From contig JAJPIV010000028.1 in the NCBI GenBank assembly GCA_021324595.1, positions 19,286-83,285 on the forward strand: a DNA stretch of 64,000 nt. Reading direction: 5' to 3'. Each line of letters begins with the position of its first letter. Position 1 is the first letter of the stretch. The notes below the pieces were generated by a model, which searched no databases, was not told the DNA's origin, and saw only the letters and a list, made by a program, of their open reading frames with translations. This document shows positions 37,115 to 46,210 of this stretch, one piece after another. This DNA is from Actinomycetota bacterium. GTDB taxonomy: Bacteria > Actinomycetota > Actinomycetes > Streptosporangiales > Streptosporangiaceae. The translations under genes were made by a program, and so were the position numbers.

Positions 37115-38194
37115 GTGCGCGGTGCGGTGCTCCGCTCGGTCGATGGCCTGATCGAGGTCCGTGACGACGTCGAGACGGTCGGCCCCGGGCCGGGGGAGGT
37201 GCTGATCAGGACCGGCGCGGCCGGGGTCTGCCACTCGGACCTGTCGGCGATGCGGGGCGGCCTGCCGCAGCCGATGCCGGCGATCCTGGGGCACGAGGCC
37301 GCCGGGGAGGTGATCGCCGCCGGGGAGGGCGTCACGGGGCTGGCCCCTGGTGACCGCGTGATCGCGAGCTGGCTGCCGCCCTGCGGCGCCTGCTCCTCCT
37401 GCCGCCGCGGGCAGCCCCACTTGTGCTCGGTCCACATGATGACCGCGTTCACCCGGCCCCGCTTCAGGCTGGGCGACACGCCGGTCTTCGGCATGGCCGG
37501 GTGCGGCGCGTTCGCCGAGCGGATGGTCGTGCCCGCGGACGGCGCGGTGAAGATCGCCGGCGACGTGCCGTTCGAGGTCGCGGCGCTGATCGGGTGCGGG
37601 GTGATGACCGGGGTGGGCGCGGTGATCAACACCGCCCGGGTCGAGCCGGGCGCCACGGTCGCGGTGGTCGGCTGCGGCGGCGTGGGGATCTCGGTGATCC
37701 AGGGCGCGCGCCTGTCCGGCGCCGCCGTGATCGCCGCGATCGACACCCATGAGGCCAAGCACGAGGTCGCGCGCCGGTTCGGGGCGACGCACGCCGCGCA
37801 CCCGGACGCCCTGCCCGACCTGGCCGCGCAGGCCACCGGCGGGGAGGGCTTCGACTACGCGTTCGAGGTGGTCGGCCTGCCGCAGACGATCCGCACCGCG
37901 TGGTCCGCGGCCAGGCGCGGCGGCCTGGTGGTGATCGTCGGCGCCGGCCGGGCCGACGCGACCGTCGAGTTCACCCCGTTCGAGCTGCTCTTCGACGGCA
38001 AGCAGATGGCCGCGTCGCTGTACGGGTCGGCGGACGTGCGCCGCGACTACCACAGGCTGCTCGGGCTGTGGCGGGCCGGGCGGCTGGACCTGGAGGGAAT
38101 GATCACCCGTCGGATCACGCTCGACGACGTGCCCGGCGCGCTCGAGGCGCTCGGCTCCGGCGAGGTGGTCAGGCAGGTCGTCAGCTACGGGTGA
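37115..38194 (+). CDS. Zinc-dependent alcohol dehydrogenase
   Basis: 359 residues from GTG 37115 (agaggtggg upstream). AAGVCHSDLSAMRGGLPQP and ILGHEAAGEV give the catalytic zinc site; CGACSSCRRGQPHLC gives the four structural-zinc Cys; VAVVGCGGVGISVIQGARL is the NAD(P) motif. The sequence is in the class III/NDMA-dependent-like branch used by actinobacteria for alcohol oxidation with mycothiol-era cofactors, but the substrate is not clear. It ends 10 bp inside the convergent LLM gene. Confidence 0.85.
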   Translation: MRGAVLRSVDGLIEVRDDVETVGPGPGEVLIRTGAAGVCHSDLSAMRGGLPQPMPAILGHEAAGEVIAAGEGVTGLAPGDRVIASWLPPCGACSSCRRGQPHLCSVHMMTAFTRPRFRLGDTPVFGMAGCGAFAERMVVPADGAVKIAGDVPFEVAALIGCGVMTGVGAVINTARVEPGATVAVVGCGGVGISVIQGARLSGAAVIAAIDTHEAKHEVARRFGATHAAHPDALPDLAAQATGGEGFDYAFEVVGLPQTIRTAWSAARRGGLVVIVGAGRADATVEFTPFELLFDGKQMAASLYGSADVRRDYHRLLGLWRAGRLDLEGMITRRITLDDVPGALEALGSGEVVRQVVSYG

Positions 38195-39147
38195 AGCCCG
38201 CGGACGGCCTCGCGCGCGGTGATCCCCGGCGCGGGCAGCACCGCGATCACCGGCGTGTCCAGCCCGGCCGCCCGGTACTCGCGCACCCTGTCCCGGCACC
38301 GGGCCAGGTCGCCGTGGACCACCAGGTCGTCGACGACCTCGTCGGGGATGGCGGCCAGCGCCGCCTTGCGGTCGCCTCCCGCCCAGGCCCGCCGCATCGG
38401 CGCGAGCAGCTCGCCGCGGCCGAGCCAGTCGTGGAACGCCGCGTAGGCGGGCACGGTCAGGTAGGCGGCCAGCGCCCGCCGGCCGATCGCCCGGGCGGCC
38501 TCCGCATCCGCCGTCGGGCAGACGAAGATCCGCGCGATCAGCTCGCAGTCCGGGCCGGCCGCGGAGCGGACCTTCGGCACGTCGGCAGGGGAGAGCCAGT
38601 TGGTGATCGCCGCCCCGGCCTCGGCGGCGGCGAGCGCCAGCATCCGGGGGCGGAGCGCGGCCAGGGCGAGCGCGGGCGGCGTGGCGGGCGGGCGGTCCAG
38701 CCGGAACCCGTCCACGCTGAACGTCGCGTACCGCTCGGTCACCTTCTCCCCGGCCAGCGCCGCCCGCAGGAACCTGAGCGTGTCCCGGGAGCGCTGGTAG
38801 GGCGCCTCGAAGCCGATCGCGTTCCATCGCTCCACGACCACCGGGGTCGAGGTGCCGATCCCGAGCACGAACCGGCCCGGGGCCAGGTCGGCGAGGGTCG
38901 CGGCGGTCATCGCGAGCAGGGCCGGCCCCCGCGTGTAGATCGGCGCGATCGCCGTCCCGAGCCGCAGCCGCCCGCCCGCCCACTGTGACGCCAGCGCGAG
39001 CGGGGTGAACGCGTCGGCGCCGTTCAGCTCGGCTGACCACGCGTCGGTGTAGCCGAGGCCGTCCAGTTCCGCCACGATGCCGGCGTGCTCGCCCAGGGGC
39101 AGGTCGTGCAGCGGCAGCGTGATCCCCCATCGGCAGTCCGGTGCCAT
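38185..39147 (-). CDS. F420-dependent LLM-class oxidoreductase
   Basis: 320 residues of the luciferase-like monooxygenase fold. WGITLPLHDLPLGEHAGIVA and LGYTDAWSAELNGADAFTPL start the barrel; LGTAIAPIYTRGPALLAMTA and LAPGRFVLGIGTSTPVVVER are the strongest family marks, typical of F420-using members. Strong ggaggga before ATG 39147. Neighbouring zinc alcohol dehydrogenase is convergent, so no operon link. Confidence 0.82.
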   Translation of the reverse strand: MAPDCRWGITLPLHDLPLGEHAGIVAELDGLGYTDAWSAELNGADAFTPLALASQWAGGRLRLGTAIAPIYTRGPALLAMTAATLADLAPGRFVLGIGTSTPVVVERWNAIGFEAPYQRSRDTLRFLRAALAGEKVTERYATFSVDGFRLDRPPATPPALALAALRPRMLALAAAEAGAAITNWLSPADVPKVRSAAGPDCELIARIFVCPTADAEAARAIGRRALAAYLTVPAYAAFHDWLGRGELLAPMRRAWAGGDRKAALAAIPDEVVDDLVVHGDLARCRDRVREYRAAGLDTPVIAVLPAPGITAREAVRGLHP

Positions 39148-39220
39148 GCGCTCCCTCCGGTGCGAGCCTAGCGCCACGGGCGCCGGGCATGGCGCCGCGG
39201 CCCCGGGCGCGGCGGGGCGC

Positions 39221-40432
39221 TCAGTTGGCCAGCGCGAGCGTGGCTCCGGCCGGGTCGGCGAGCCGGTGCGGGCCCGGGTCGCCGGGGAACCTCGCCAGCT
39301 GCCCGCGGACGCGAGCCTTCGGCCCGTCCGGCCCGACCAGGATCGCGCCCTCGGCGCCGACGGCCACCAGCTCGCCGTCGACGCGCAGCAGCACCGGGCC
39401 GTCCCTGCTCGCCGAGACCGCGACCCGGCCCGCGGCGATCGCGCCGAGCACCGCCGCCGGCTCGGCCGCCTGGCTGAGCACCCAGGTCGTCGGCGAGCCG
39501 GGCGGCGCGTCTGAGCCGGGCCGGTGCCAGTCGCTCCCGCCGACCGCGGTCGCCCCCGGGTGCCAGGCGAGCCACCAGCTGAGCGGCGCCGTCCAGCGCA
39601 GGTCCAGCCAGCTCCAGTGCCACACCTCGATCAGCGGCGGGCGCTGGCGCATCGGCGCGGTCCAGCTCACCTGGCCGCCGTAGGGGTGGTTGACCGACAG
39701 CAGCCCGCCGCCCCGGCGGGTGGCCTCCAGCCAGGCGTCGGGCGGCTCGCGGAAGTCGACCCAGGGCAGCTCGCCGAGCGCGTTCGCGTGCCCGCGATCG
39801 GTGGTGAGCTCCTGGCCCGGCAGCAGCACGATCCCGTGCCGGGCCGCGGCGCCGGGCAGCTCGCGGTGGTGGCTGACCGTGTTGTGGTCGGTGACCGCGA
39901 GGAAGTCGAGCCCGCGCCCGGCGGCGAACCTGGCCAGCTCCGGCACGGTCATCACGCCATCGGAGTGGACCGTGTGGGCGTGCAGGTCCCCGGCCAGCCA
40001 GCGCATCCCGTCGGCGCCGGGCAGCGCCCGCGGCGCGGGGCGGTCGGCCGCCGGCGGCACCGGCTCGTCCCGCGCGCCCGGTTCCAGCCGCCCCGCGCGG
40101 CCGGCCACCTCGGTGACCACCCGGTACGGCGCCCCGGCGGGGGGGATCTGGTGCAGCCCGATCACCACCTGCCAGGTGCCCGGCTCCAGCTCGCCGGGCA
40201 GGTAGCCGGGGGTGGCCGACCAGGCCGTGATCACGAACGACCGGCGCGCGCCGCCCGACCAGCCGCGGAACCCGGCCGGGCCGAGGCAGCCGAGGTCGAG
40301 GACGGCCCCGGAGGCGTCATAGTCGAGATCCACCCGGAGCGCCGCCGCCCCGGGCGGCACGTCGAACGGCAGGTAGTGCCACGCCGAGGCGCACCGGTCC
40401 TCGATCGTCCACACCCCGGAATGCTCGGCCAT
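39221..40432 (-). CDS. PHP-domain (CehA/McbA-like) metallohydrolase
   Basis: 403 residues. The N-terminal ~125 residues form a beta-sandwich-like region (WHYLPFDVPPGAAALRVDLD). The PHP domain follows: LAGDLHAHTVHSDGVMTVPE (HxH metal motif), DFLAVTDHNTVSHHRE, LPGQELTTDRGHANALG, VNHPYGG and VGGSDWHRPG (late Asp/His). CehA/McbA proteins hydrolyse esters, carbamates or phosphoesters; the actual substrate is unknown. Confidence 0.82.
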   Translation of the reverse strand: MAEHSGVWTIEDRCASAWHYLPFDVPPGAAALRVDLDYDASGAVLDLGCLGPAGFRGWSGGARRSFVITAWSATPGYLPGELEPGTWQVVIGLHQIPPAGAPYRVVTEVAGRAGRLEPGARDEPVPPAADRPAPRALPGADGMRWLAGDLHAHTVHSDGVMTVPELARFAAGRGLDFLAVTDHNTVSHHRELPGAAARHGIVLLPGQELTTDRGHANALGELPWVDFREPPDAWLEATRRGGGLLSVNHPYGGQVSWTAPMRQRPPLIEVWHWSWLDLRWTAPLSWWLAWHPGATAVGGSDWHRPGSDAPPGSPTTWVLSQAAEPAAVLGAIAAGRVAVSASRDGPVLLRVDGELVAVGAEGAILVGPDGPKARVRGQLARFPGDPGPHRLADPAGATLALAN

Positions 40433-40508
40433 GCCTTCTGTCTACACGAACCGCCGGCCCGGACCGCCCGCGCGAGGTGCCTTCCGCCGCGGCGGGTACA
40501 TCACCGGC

Positions 40509-40772
40509 ATGAGGGGCGACCGGGTCGAGATCGTGGTGGACGCCGGCGGGGTGACGAAGACCTACGACGTCGTCGCCACCCGCGCGGGCAGGCGCGTCGA
40601 GGTGGTCTCCCGGCGCGGCCTGATCGAGGTGAGCGAGCTGACCCGGGGCGGGACGGCGGTGCGGACCGCCCGGTTCATGGCCAGCCGGGTGATCGCGCTG
40701 GTCGAGCACCCGGCGCCGCGCACCCGGGCGCGGCGCGCACCCGGGCGCGGCGCGGGCGCGGCCACGGCCTAG
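40509..40772 (+). CDS. Small conserved-looking hypothetical protein
   Basis: 87 residues: RVEIVVDAGGVTKTYDVVAT, RRVEVVSRRGLIEVSELT and ARFMASRVIALVEHPAP look like a small beta-rich domain, followed by a basic Arg/Ala/Gly tail. No family I can name. ATG 40509 is 77 bp after the divergent PHP gene. It could be a nucleic-acid-binding protein, judging by charge only. Confidence 0.5.
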   Translation: MRGDRVEIVVDAGGVTKTYDVVATRAGRRVEVVSRRGLIEVSELTRGGTAVRTARFMASRVIALVEHPAPRTRARRAPGRGAGAATA

Positions 40773-40855
40773 GGTCCGCCCCGTGGGCCCGGCCTTTCCC
40801 GCGCCGGTTGCCGGGGCGCCCGGCAAGAGGGCCGCGGCGGAGCCGTCCGCACGCT

Positions 40856-40885
40856 CCTGACCAGCGAAGATGGCCCCTGGTCAGG
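40856..40885. promoter_or_regulatory. Perfect 9-bp inverted repeat upstream of the ligase-like gene
   Basis: CCTGACCAG (40856-40864) and CTGGTCAGG (40877-40885) pair perfectly around a 12-base loop. It lies 64 bp before the glutamate-cysteine ligase-like start and 84 bp after the small gene. There is no T-run after it, so an operator or RNA hairpin is as likely as a terminator. Confidence 0.45.
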
Positions 40886-40948
40886 CCGGTCCTTCCATGT
40901 AAGTGTGGGTAGGTAGCGGCTAGGTCGTTGCCGCGCATGGAGGGTCTG

Positions 40949-42427
40949 ATGGGTAGGGATGTGCCGGCGATCACGATCAGCCGCCGGGACAAGCGAGCGT
41001 ACCGGGAGAAGGTGCGAAGCTGCCTCGACGTGCTCGCGCGCATGCTGCACGAATCTCGCTTCGAGGCCGGCCCGCCGCAGGCGGGCCTGGAGATCGAGTT
41101 CAATATCGTGGACGCGGCAGGGCGCGCCGCGATGGCCAACGCCGAGGTGCTCGCCGCCATCGCCGACCCGGCGTGGGCGAACGAGCTCGGCCGGTTCAAC
41201 GTGGAGCTGAGCGTGGAGCCAGCGGTCCTGTCAGGCGAGGTGTTCACCTCGCTGGAGGCGACGCTGCGCGGGATCCTGGCCAAGGCCGGCGAGCGCGCGG
41301 AGTCGACCGGCAACCGGCTGGTGATGGTGGGCATCCTGCCGACCCTGCGGGCGGAGGACCTCGGGGACCACGCGTTCTCGCCGAACCCCCGGTACCGCCT
41401 GCTGAACGACCAGATCCTCGCGGCGCGGGGCGAGGAGACCCGGCTGAGCATCGGCGGCGCCGAGCCCTTGCTGCTGTACGTGGACAACATCCTGCCGGAG
41501 GCGGCCGGCACGAGCGTGCAGTGCCACCTGCAGGTCAGCCCGGAGGCGTTCGCCAGCTACTGGAACGCGGCCCAGGCGATCGCCGGGATCCAGGTGGCGC
41601 TCGCGGCCAACTCTCCGTACCTGTTCGGACACGAACTGTGGCGGGAGACCAGGATCACGCTGTTCGAGCAGTCGACCGACACCAGGCCGCAGGAGCTGAA
41701 GGAGCAGGGGGTCCGGCCGCGGGTCTGGTTCGGCGACCGGTGGATCACCTCGGTGTTCGACCTGTTCGAGGAGAACCTGCGGTACTTCCCCGCGCTGCTC
41801 CCGCTGAGCGAGGAGGCCGACCCGCTCGCCGTGCTCGAGCGCGGCGAGACGCCCGACCTGGCCGAGCTGACCCTGCACAACGGCACGATCTGGCGGTGGA
41901 ACCGCCCGGTGTATGCGGTGGTCGACGGCACGCCGCACCTGCGCGTGGAGAACCGGGTGCTGCCGGCCGGGCCGACGGTGACGGACGTGGTGGCGAACGC
42001 GGCGTTCTACTACGGCCTGGTGCATGAGCTGGCCGAGGCCGAGCGCCCGGTCTGGTCGCAGATGTCGTTCTCCGCCGCTGCGGCGAACCTGCGGGCCGGG
42101 GCCAAGCACGGCCTGGACGCGGAGGTCTACTGGCCCGGGTTCGGGGTGGTCCGGGCCGGCGAGCTGGTGCTGCGCGTGCTGCTGCCGCTGGCGGCGAGCG
42201 GCCTGGCGCGGTGGGGGATCGACCGCGCCGATGCCCGCCGGCTGCTCTCGGTGATCGAGCAGCGCTGCCTGACCGGCCGGAACGGGGCCGCGTGGCAGGT
42301 CGCCGCGGTGCGCCGGCTCCACAAGCGGGGGGTGGCCGACCGGGACGAGGCGCTCACGCTCATGACGCAGCGCTACATCGAGGCGATGGAAGCGGGCGAT
42401 CCGGTGCACACCTGGCCGTTGCCGTGA
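40949..42427 (+). CDS. Glutamate-cysteine ligase family protein (GCS2-like)
   Basis: 492 residues. GLEIEFNIVDAAGRAAMANA and RFNVELSVEP are the ATP/glutamate-site signatures of the GCS2 family (EgtA/YbdK-like ATP-grasp-type ligases), followed by QCHLQVSPEAFASYWNAAQA and ANSPYLFGHELWRETR. Actinobacteria use this family for gamma-glutamylcysteine in ergothioneine synthesis, but no other egt gene is nearby, so the exact amide product is unknown. ATG 40949 has ggaggg at the right distance; ATG 40937 is less likely. Confidence 0.78.
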   Translation: MGRDVPAITISRRDKRAYREKVRSCLDVLARMLHESRFEAGPPQAGLEIEFNIVDAAGRAAMANAEVLAAIADPAWANELGRFNVELSVEPAVLSGEVFTSLEATLRGILAKAGERAESTGNRLVMVGILPTLRAEDLGDHAFSPNPRYRLLNDQILAARGEETRLSIGGAEPLLLYVDNILPEAAGTSVQCHLQVSPEAFASYWNAAQAIAGIQVALAANSPYLFGHELWRETRITLFEQSTDTRPQELKEQGVRPRVWFGDRWITSVFDLFEENLRYFPALLPLSEEADPLAVLERGETPDLAELTLHNGTIWRWNRPVYAVVDGTPHLRVENRVLPAGPTVTDVVANAAFYYGLVHELAEAERPVWSQMSFSAAAANLRAGAKHGLDAEVYWPGFGVVRAGELVLRVLLPLAASGLARWGIDRADARRLLSVIEQRCLTGRNGAAWQVAAVRRLHKRGVADRDEALTLMTQRYIEAMEAGDPVHTWPLP

Positions 42428-42539
42428 GCGAGCCGGCTCTCCCGCCCGGCGCCCGCCCACCGCGCGACGGGCCCCTCGGCGCCGCCGGCCGCCTGTGCTC
42501 TCAGGCCGGGTAAGCGATCCGGGAGCGTACCTGCGCGGG

Positions 42540-43979
42540 CTAGCCCTTGCCGTCGGGCAGGTACCAGCGGTGCGGCGCGATCAGCTGCCGCGCCGACGCC
42601 GGCCCCCAGCCGCCCGGCTCGTAGGGCTCGGCCGGCGGCGGCGACTCCAGCAGCGCAGTGGCCACCTCCCACAGCCGCTCGATCTCGTCGGACCTGGTGA
42701 ACAGCGACTGGTCGCCGAGCATGGCCTCCAGGATCAGCCGCTCGTAACCCTCCAGGCCGTGCATCTTGTGGAAGGAGTCGGCGTACCTGAAGGTCATCTC
42801 GACCTCGCGGAGCCGCATGTGCGGGCCCGGCTCCTTGGTCAGGAACCGGACCGCGATCCAGCCCGGATCGTCGAAGTCGATCACGATCTCGTTGGCGCGC
42901 TGGCTCTCCCGCGTCTTGGCGCTCACCGGGAACATGCGCAGCACCGGCTCCTTGAGCCCGAGCACGATCACCTGCCGGCGCTGCGCCATCGACTTGCCCG
43001 AGCGCAGGTAGAACGGCACTCCCGCCCACCGCCAGTTGTCGATCTCCACCTTCAGCGCGGTGAAGGTCTCGGTCTGCGAACCGGGCGCCACCCCGGGCTC
43101 GCTCCGGTATCCGATGTACTGGCCGCGGACGACCCTGGCGGGGTCCAGGGGCCGCAGCGCCTGGAAGACCTTGGACTTCTCGTCCCGCAGGCACTTCGCG
43201 GACAGCGACGTCGGCGGTTCCATCGCCACGAAGCCGAGCACTTGGAACAGGTGAGTGATGATCATGTCGCGGAACGTGCCGGTCCCTTCGAAGAAGCCGG
43301 CCCGGCCCTCGATGCCAATGGTCTCCGGCACGTCGATCTGCACGTGGGAGATGTGGTCCCGGTTCCAGATCGGCTCGAACAGGCCGTTGGCGAAGCGCAG
43401 CGCGAGGATGTTGTCGACCGACTCCTTGCCGAGGAAGTGGTCGATCCGGAACACCTGCTCCTCGGCGAAGACCGCGTGGACCGCCGCGGTGAGCTCCTGG
43501 CAGGAGCGCAGGTCGGTGCCGAACGGCCTCTCGATGATGACCCGGGCGTTCTCCGCCAGCCCGGTCTGGCCGAGCATGGCGACGACCGGCGCGAAGGCCG
43601 ACGGCGGGACGGCGAGGTGGAACAGGCGCCGTGGGTTCCCGCCGATCGCCTCGCTGGCCACGGCGATCGCCTCGGCCAGCGGCTTGGGGTCGTCGGGGTC
43701 GGCGGAGCCGAAGCTGAGCCTGCTCTCGAACGCCTGCCAGGCCGCGCCGGTGGGGCTGGCCAGGCCGAACTGGGCGACAGAGGACCGGGCGTGGGCGCGG
43801 AACTGGTCCTCGCTCATCGCGAACCGCGCGGGCGCGGTGCCGATCACCCGGTACCCGTCGGGCAGCAGGCCGGACTTGGCCAGGTGGAACAGGCCGGGCA
43901 GCAGCTTGCGCCTGGCCAGGTCGCCGGTCGCGCCGAACAGCACGATGATGTGGTCGTCGGGGCGGGAGTTCGCGGGCAT
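42540..43979 (-). CDS. zwf: Glucose-6-phosphate 1-dehydrogenase
   Basis: 479 residues. IIVLFGATGDLARRKLLPGL is the NADP-binding start, FRIDHFLGKESVDNI the active-site motif with catalytic His and the substrate Lys, and RFANGLFEPIWNRDHISHVQ is conserved. It makes 6-phosphogluconolactone and NADPH in the oxidative pentose-phosphate branch. gnd, pgi and rpiA lie within 5 kb, but zwf stands as a separate transcript, convergent with the ligase-like gene. Confidence 0.95.
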   Translation of the reverse strand: MPANSRPDDHIIVLFGATGDLARRKLLPGLFHLAKSGLLPDGYRVIGTAPARFAMSEDQFRAHARSSVAQFGLASPTGAAWQAFESRLSFGSADPDDPKPLAEAIAVASEAIGGNPRRLFHLAVPPSAFAPVVAMLGQTGLAENARVIIERPFGTDLRSCQELTAAVHAVFAEEQVFRIDHFLGKESVDNILALRFANGLFEPIWNRDHISHVQIDVPETIGIEGRAGFFEGTGTFRDMIITHLFQVLGFVAMEPPTSLSAKCLRDEKSKVFQALRPLDPARVVRGQYIGYRSEPGVAPGSQTETFTALKVEIDNWRWAGVPFYLRSGKSMAQRRQVIVLGLKEPVLRMFPVSAKTRESQRANEIVIDFDDPGWIAVRFLTKEPGPHMRLREVEMTFRYADSFHKMHGLEGYERLILEAMLGDQSLFTRSDEIERLWEVATALLESPPPAEPYEPGGWGPASARQLIAPHRWYLPDGKG

Positions 43980-44012
43980 GACTCATAGTGGCATGCGCGG
44001 CCCGTGCCGCGA

Positions 44013-44900
44013 TCACAGCGCGGCCAGGGACCGGGCTGCCGTGTAGGCGGCGACCGCGATGAGGAGCCAGGTGAACCAGCGTGTCAGCGTCGCGGCCGGC
44101 ACTCGTCCGGCGATCCGGGTCCCGAGGAGCACGCCGGTGATGCCCGCGACGGTGAACGGGATGGCGACCCGCCAGTCGACGCCGCCGCCCTCCAGCCGGA
44201 AGGCCAGCCCCTCGGCCGAGCTCACCGCGATCACGAGCAGGGAGGTGCCGACGGCGACCGGCATCTCGTAGCCGAGCGCGAGCACGAGCGCCGGCACGAT
44301 CACGAACCCCCCGCCCACGCCGAAGAGCCCGGTGAGGAAGCCGACCGCGCTGCCGGCGATCACCATCCGCAGGACCGTGCCCGCCCTGGCAGGGAGTCGC
44401 CGGGGCGCCATCGCGGCGGGCGCCGCCGCGGCCGGCTGCGCGCCTTCCTCTCCCGCCCGGGTGGGCGGGCCGGCCGGTGGCCGGCCGGGCGTCCGGTCAT
44501 GCCTACCCCCGCCGGCTCGCCGCGGGGTGCCCGCCTGGCGCCGGCGCATCCGCCACGCCGCCGCCACGATCAGCCCTGAGAACGCCAGGAGCAGCACGTC
44601 GCCGGGCACGTCCCGGTTGAGCAGCGATCCGAGGAAGGAGCCGGCGATCCCGACCAGGCCGAAGCCGAGGCCGGACCAGAACCGCACCCGCCCGGCCCGG
44701 AGGTGACCCGCCATCCCGGCCAGCGCGGTGGCCCCCACCACGACCAGCGACGTCGTCGTGGCCGCGTGCGCGCTCTCGCCCGCCCCGTAGACGAGCGCCG
44801 GCACGGCCAGGATCGAGCCGCCGCCGCCGAGGGAACCGAGCGAGAGCCCGATCAGGAAGCCCAGCGGCACCGACGCGGCGATGCGGCCAACGCTGATCAC
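44013..44900 (-). CDS. TauE/SafE-family sulfite/organosulfonate exporter-like permease
   Basis: 295 residues with about eight membrane helices in two related halves: PLGFLIGLSLGSLGGGGSIL...LVYGAG in the first and GFLTGLFGVGGGFVIVPALV in the second (the glycine-rich family repeats). The halves are joined by a basic, Ala/Pro-rich cytoplasmic loop (about 118-165). Start is a GTG at 44900. The substrate is a sulfur oxyanion or sulfonate in known members, not shown here. Confidence 0.85.
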   Translation of the reverse strand: MISVGRIAASVPLGFLIGLSLGSLGGGGSILAVPALVYGAGESAHAATTTSLVVVGATALAGMAGHLRAGRVRFWSGLGFGLVGIAGSFLGSLLNRDVPGDVLLLAFSGLIVAAAWRMRRRQAGTPRRAGGGRHDRTPGRPPAGPPTRAGEEGAQPAAAAPAAMAPRRLPARAGTVLRMVIAGSAVGFLTGLFGVGGGFVIVPALVLALGYEMPVAVGTSLLVIAVSSAEGLAFRLEGGGVDWRVAIPFTVAGITGVLLGTRIAGRVPAATLTRWFTWLLIAVAAYTAARSLAAL

Positions 44901-45182
44901 GGGAAGCGCGTTCCCCCCCAGCGGCGACCGCCCGGCGCCGGTGCCGCCATGGCCGGTGCCGCCACGGCAGTTCCGGCACTGCCCAGGCGCCTCGCGGCGC
45001 GCCGCTGCTCTCGTGGTGAAGGGGCGGCCATGGCCGTCATTCTCCCGCGCGGAGCCGCTGCCCGGCGGCGCGGAGCCGTGCCCGGCGGCGCGGAGCCAGG
45101 CGCTCGGCAGGGGGTCCGCGCCGTGCCGGTGCCGCGGGCTCCGCGGCTGGCGTGCGCGGTCGCCGGAGGCCAGACTGTCGGC

Positions 45183-45833
45183 GTGAGCACCGAGCGCGAG
45201 AAGGGTCTAGCCGCGGCTGCCGCCGCGGAGCTCGTCGAGAGCGGCATGGCGGTGGGGCTGGGCACCGGCTCGACCGTCGCCCGGCTGCTGCCCGTCCTGG
45301 CGCGCCGCCGGCTCGCGCTGCGCTGCGTGGCGACCTCGCCGGCGACCGAGCGGGCGGCGCTCGCGCTCGGCCTTCCGGTGGAGCCGTTCGGGGAGCTGGC
45401 CCGGCTCGACATCGCGATCGACGGCGCGGACCAGATCGCTCCGGACGGCTGGCTGGTCAAGGGCGGCGGCGGTGCCCACACCCGGGAGAAGATCGTCGCC
45501 GCGGCCGCCGCCCGGTTCGTCGTGATCGCCGACTCCACCAAGCCGGTGCCCGCGCTCGGCCCGCCGGTCCCGCTCGAGCTGCTGCGCTTCGGCCTGCCCG
45601 CGACGCTGCGCAGGCTGGCGCCGGTGAGCCTGCGGGAAGCCCCGCCGAGCCCGGACGGCGGCGTCATCGCCGACTACGCGGGCGCGTTCGACGACCCGGC
45701 GGCGCTCGCGGCCCGCCTGGCGGCGACCCCGGGCGTGATCGGCCACGGCCTGTTCGAGCCCGCCCTCGTCAGCGACGTGATCATCGGCCGGCCCGGCGGC
45801 GCCGAGCACCGCACGCTGAGGGCCAGCCACTGA
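45183..45833 (+). CDS. rpiA: Ribose-5-phosphate isomerase A
   Basis: 216 residues from GTG 45183 (ggagg ten bases upstream). SGMAVGLGTGSTVARLLPVL (phosphate loop), LDIAIDGADQIAPDG (catalytic Asp) and LVKGGGGAHTREKIV are RpiA signatures. It interconverts ribose-5-P and ribulose-5-P, downstream of gnd in the pentose-phosphate pathway. Immediately upstream (about 45050-45100) a 19-bp gcggagcc-type duplication interrupts an otherwise ordinary leader. Confidence 0.92.
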   Translation: MSTEREKGLAAAAAAELVESGMAVGLGTGSTVARLLPVLARRRLALRCVATSPATERAALALGLPVEPFGELARLDIAIDGADQIAPDGWLVKGGGGAHTREKIVAAAAARFVVIADSTKPVPALGPPVPLELLRFGLPATLRRLAPVSLREAPPSPDGGVIADYAGAFDDPAALAARLAATPGVIGHGLFEPALVSDVIIGRPGGAEHRTLRASH

Positions 45834-45843
45834 CGGCGAGGAC

Positions 45844-46171
45844 TTACCGCCCGCGCCGCCGGAACGGCGCCCGCGCCACGAAGCAGGCCACCGGCCACGC
45901 GCCCTCGTCCTGGGCATGCGGGATCGTCGGGGAGTTGACCAGTGCGCGTGGACTTCGGCGCGACCGAGCACCAGCCGGCGACCTCGCCTTCGACGTGGGC
46001 CAGGACACCGGGACCAGGTTCGCTCGCGCAGGGCGAGCGCATGTGCGCGACACGTTGAGGCATGCCGAGGCTGGGATTGCGGTACGCGGGGCAAACGCAG
46101 GCGCGGCCGCCCGGCTTGCGGGGCATCATGAACGACGCGAAGTCATCCCATCGCCCGGTGGCCGGCAGCAC
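45844..46171 (-). pseudogene. Truncated, frameshifted GNAT acetyltransferase
   Basis: Minus strand: TGRWDDFASFMMPRKPGGRA, PSLGMPQRVAHMRSPCASEP, and GPGVLAHVEGEVAGWCSVAP are a GNAT N-terminal half. After KST the homology continues in another frame as ALVNSPTIPHAQDEGAWPVA and CFVARAPFRRRG (the acetyl-CoA pyrophosphate loop start), then stops at 45844. The C-terminal ~50 residues are gone. It lies between rpiA and gnd. Confidence 0.75.
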
Positions 46172-46210
46172 CTCCGGCGCGCACGGGGTGATGATAGGCC
46201 CGTGAGCGGC

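Noticed and set aside
44901..45182. Open reading frame extending rpiA upstream to the TauE gene
   Set aside because: The upstream part is low-complexity and contains a 19-bp duplication; the RpiA fold starts at GTG 45183.
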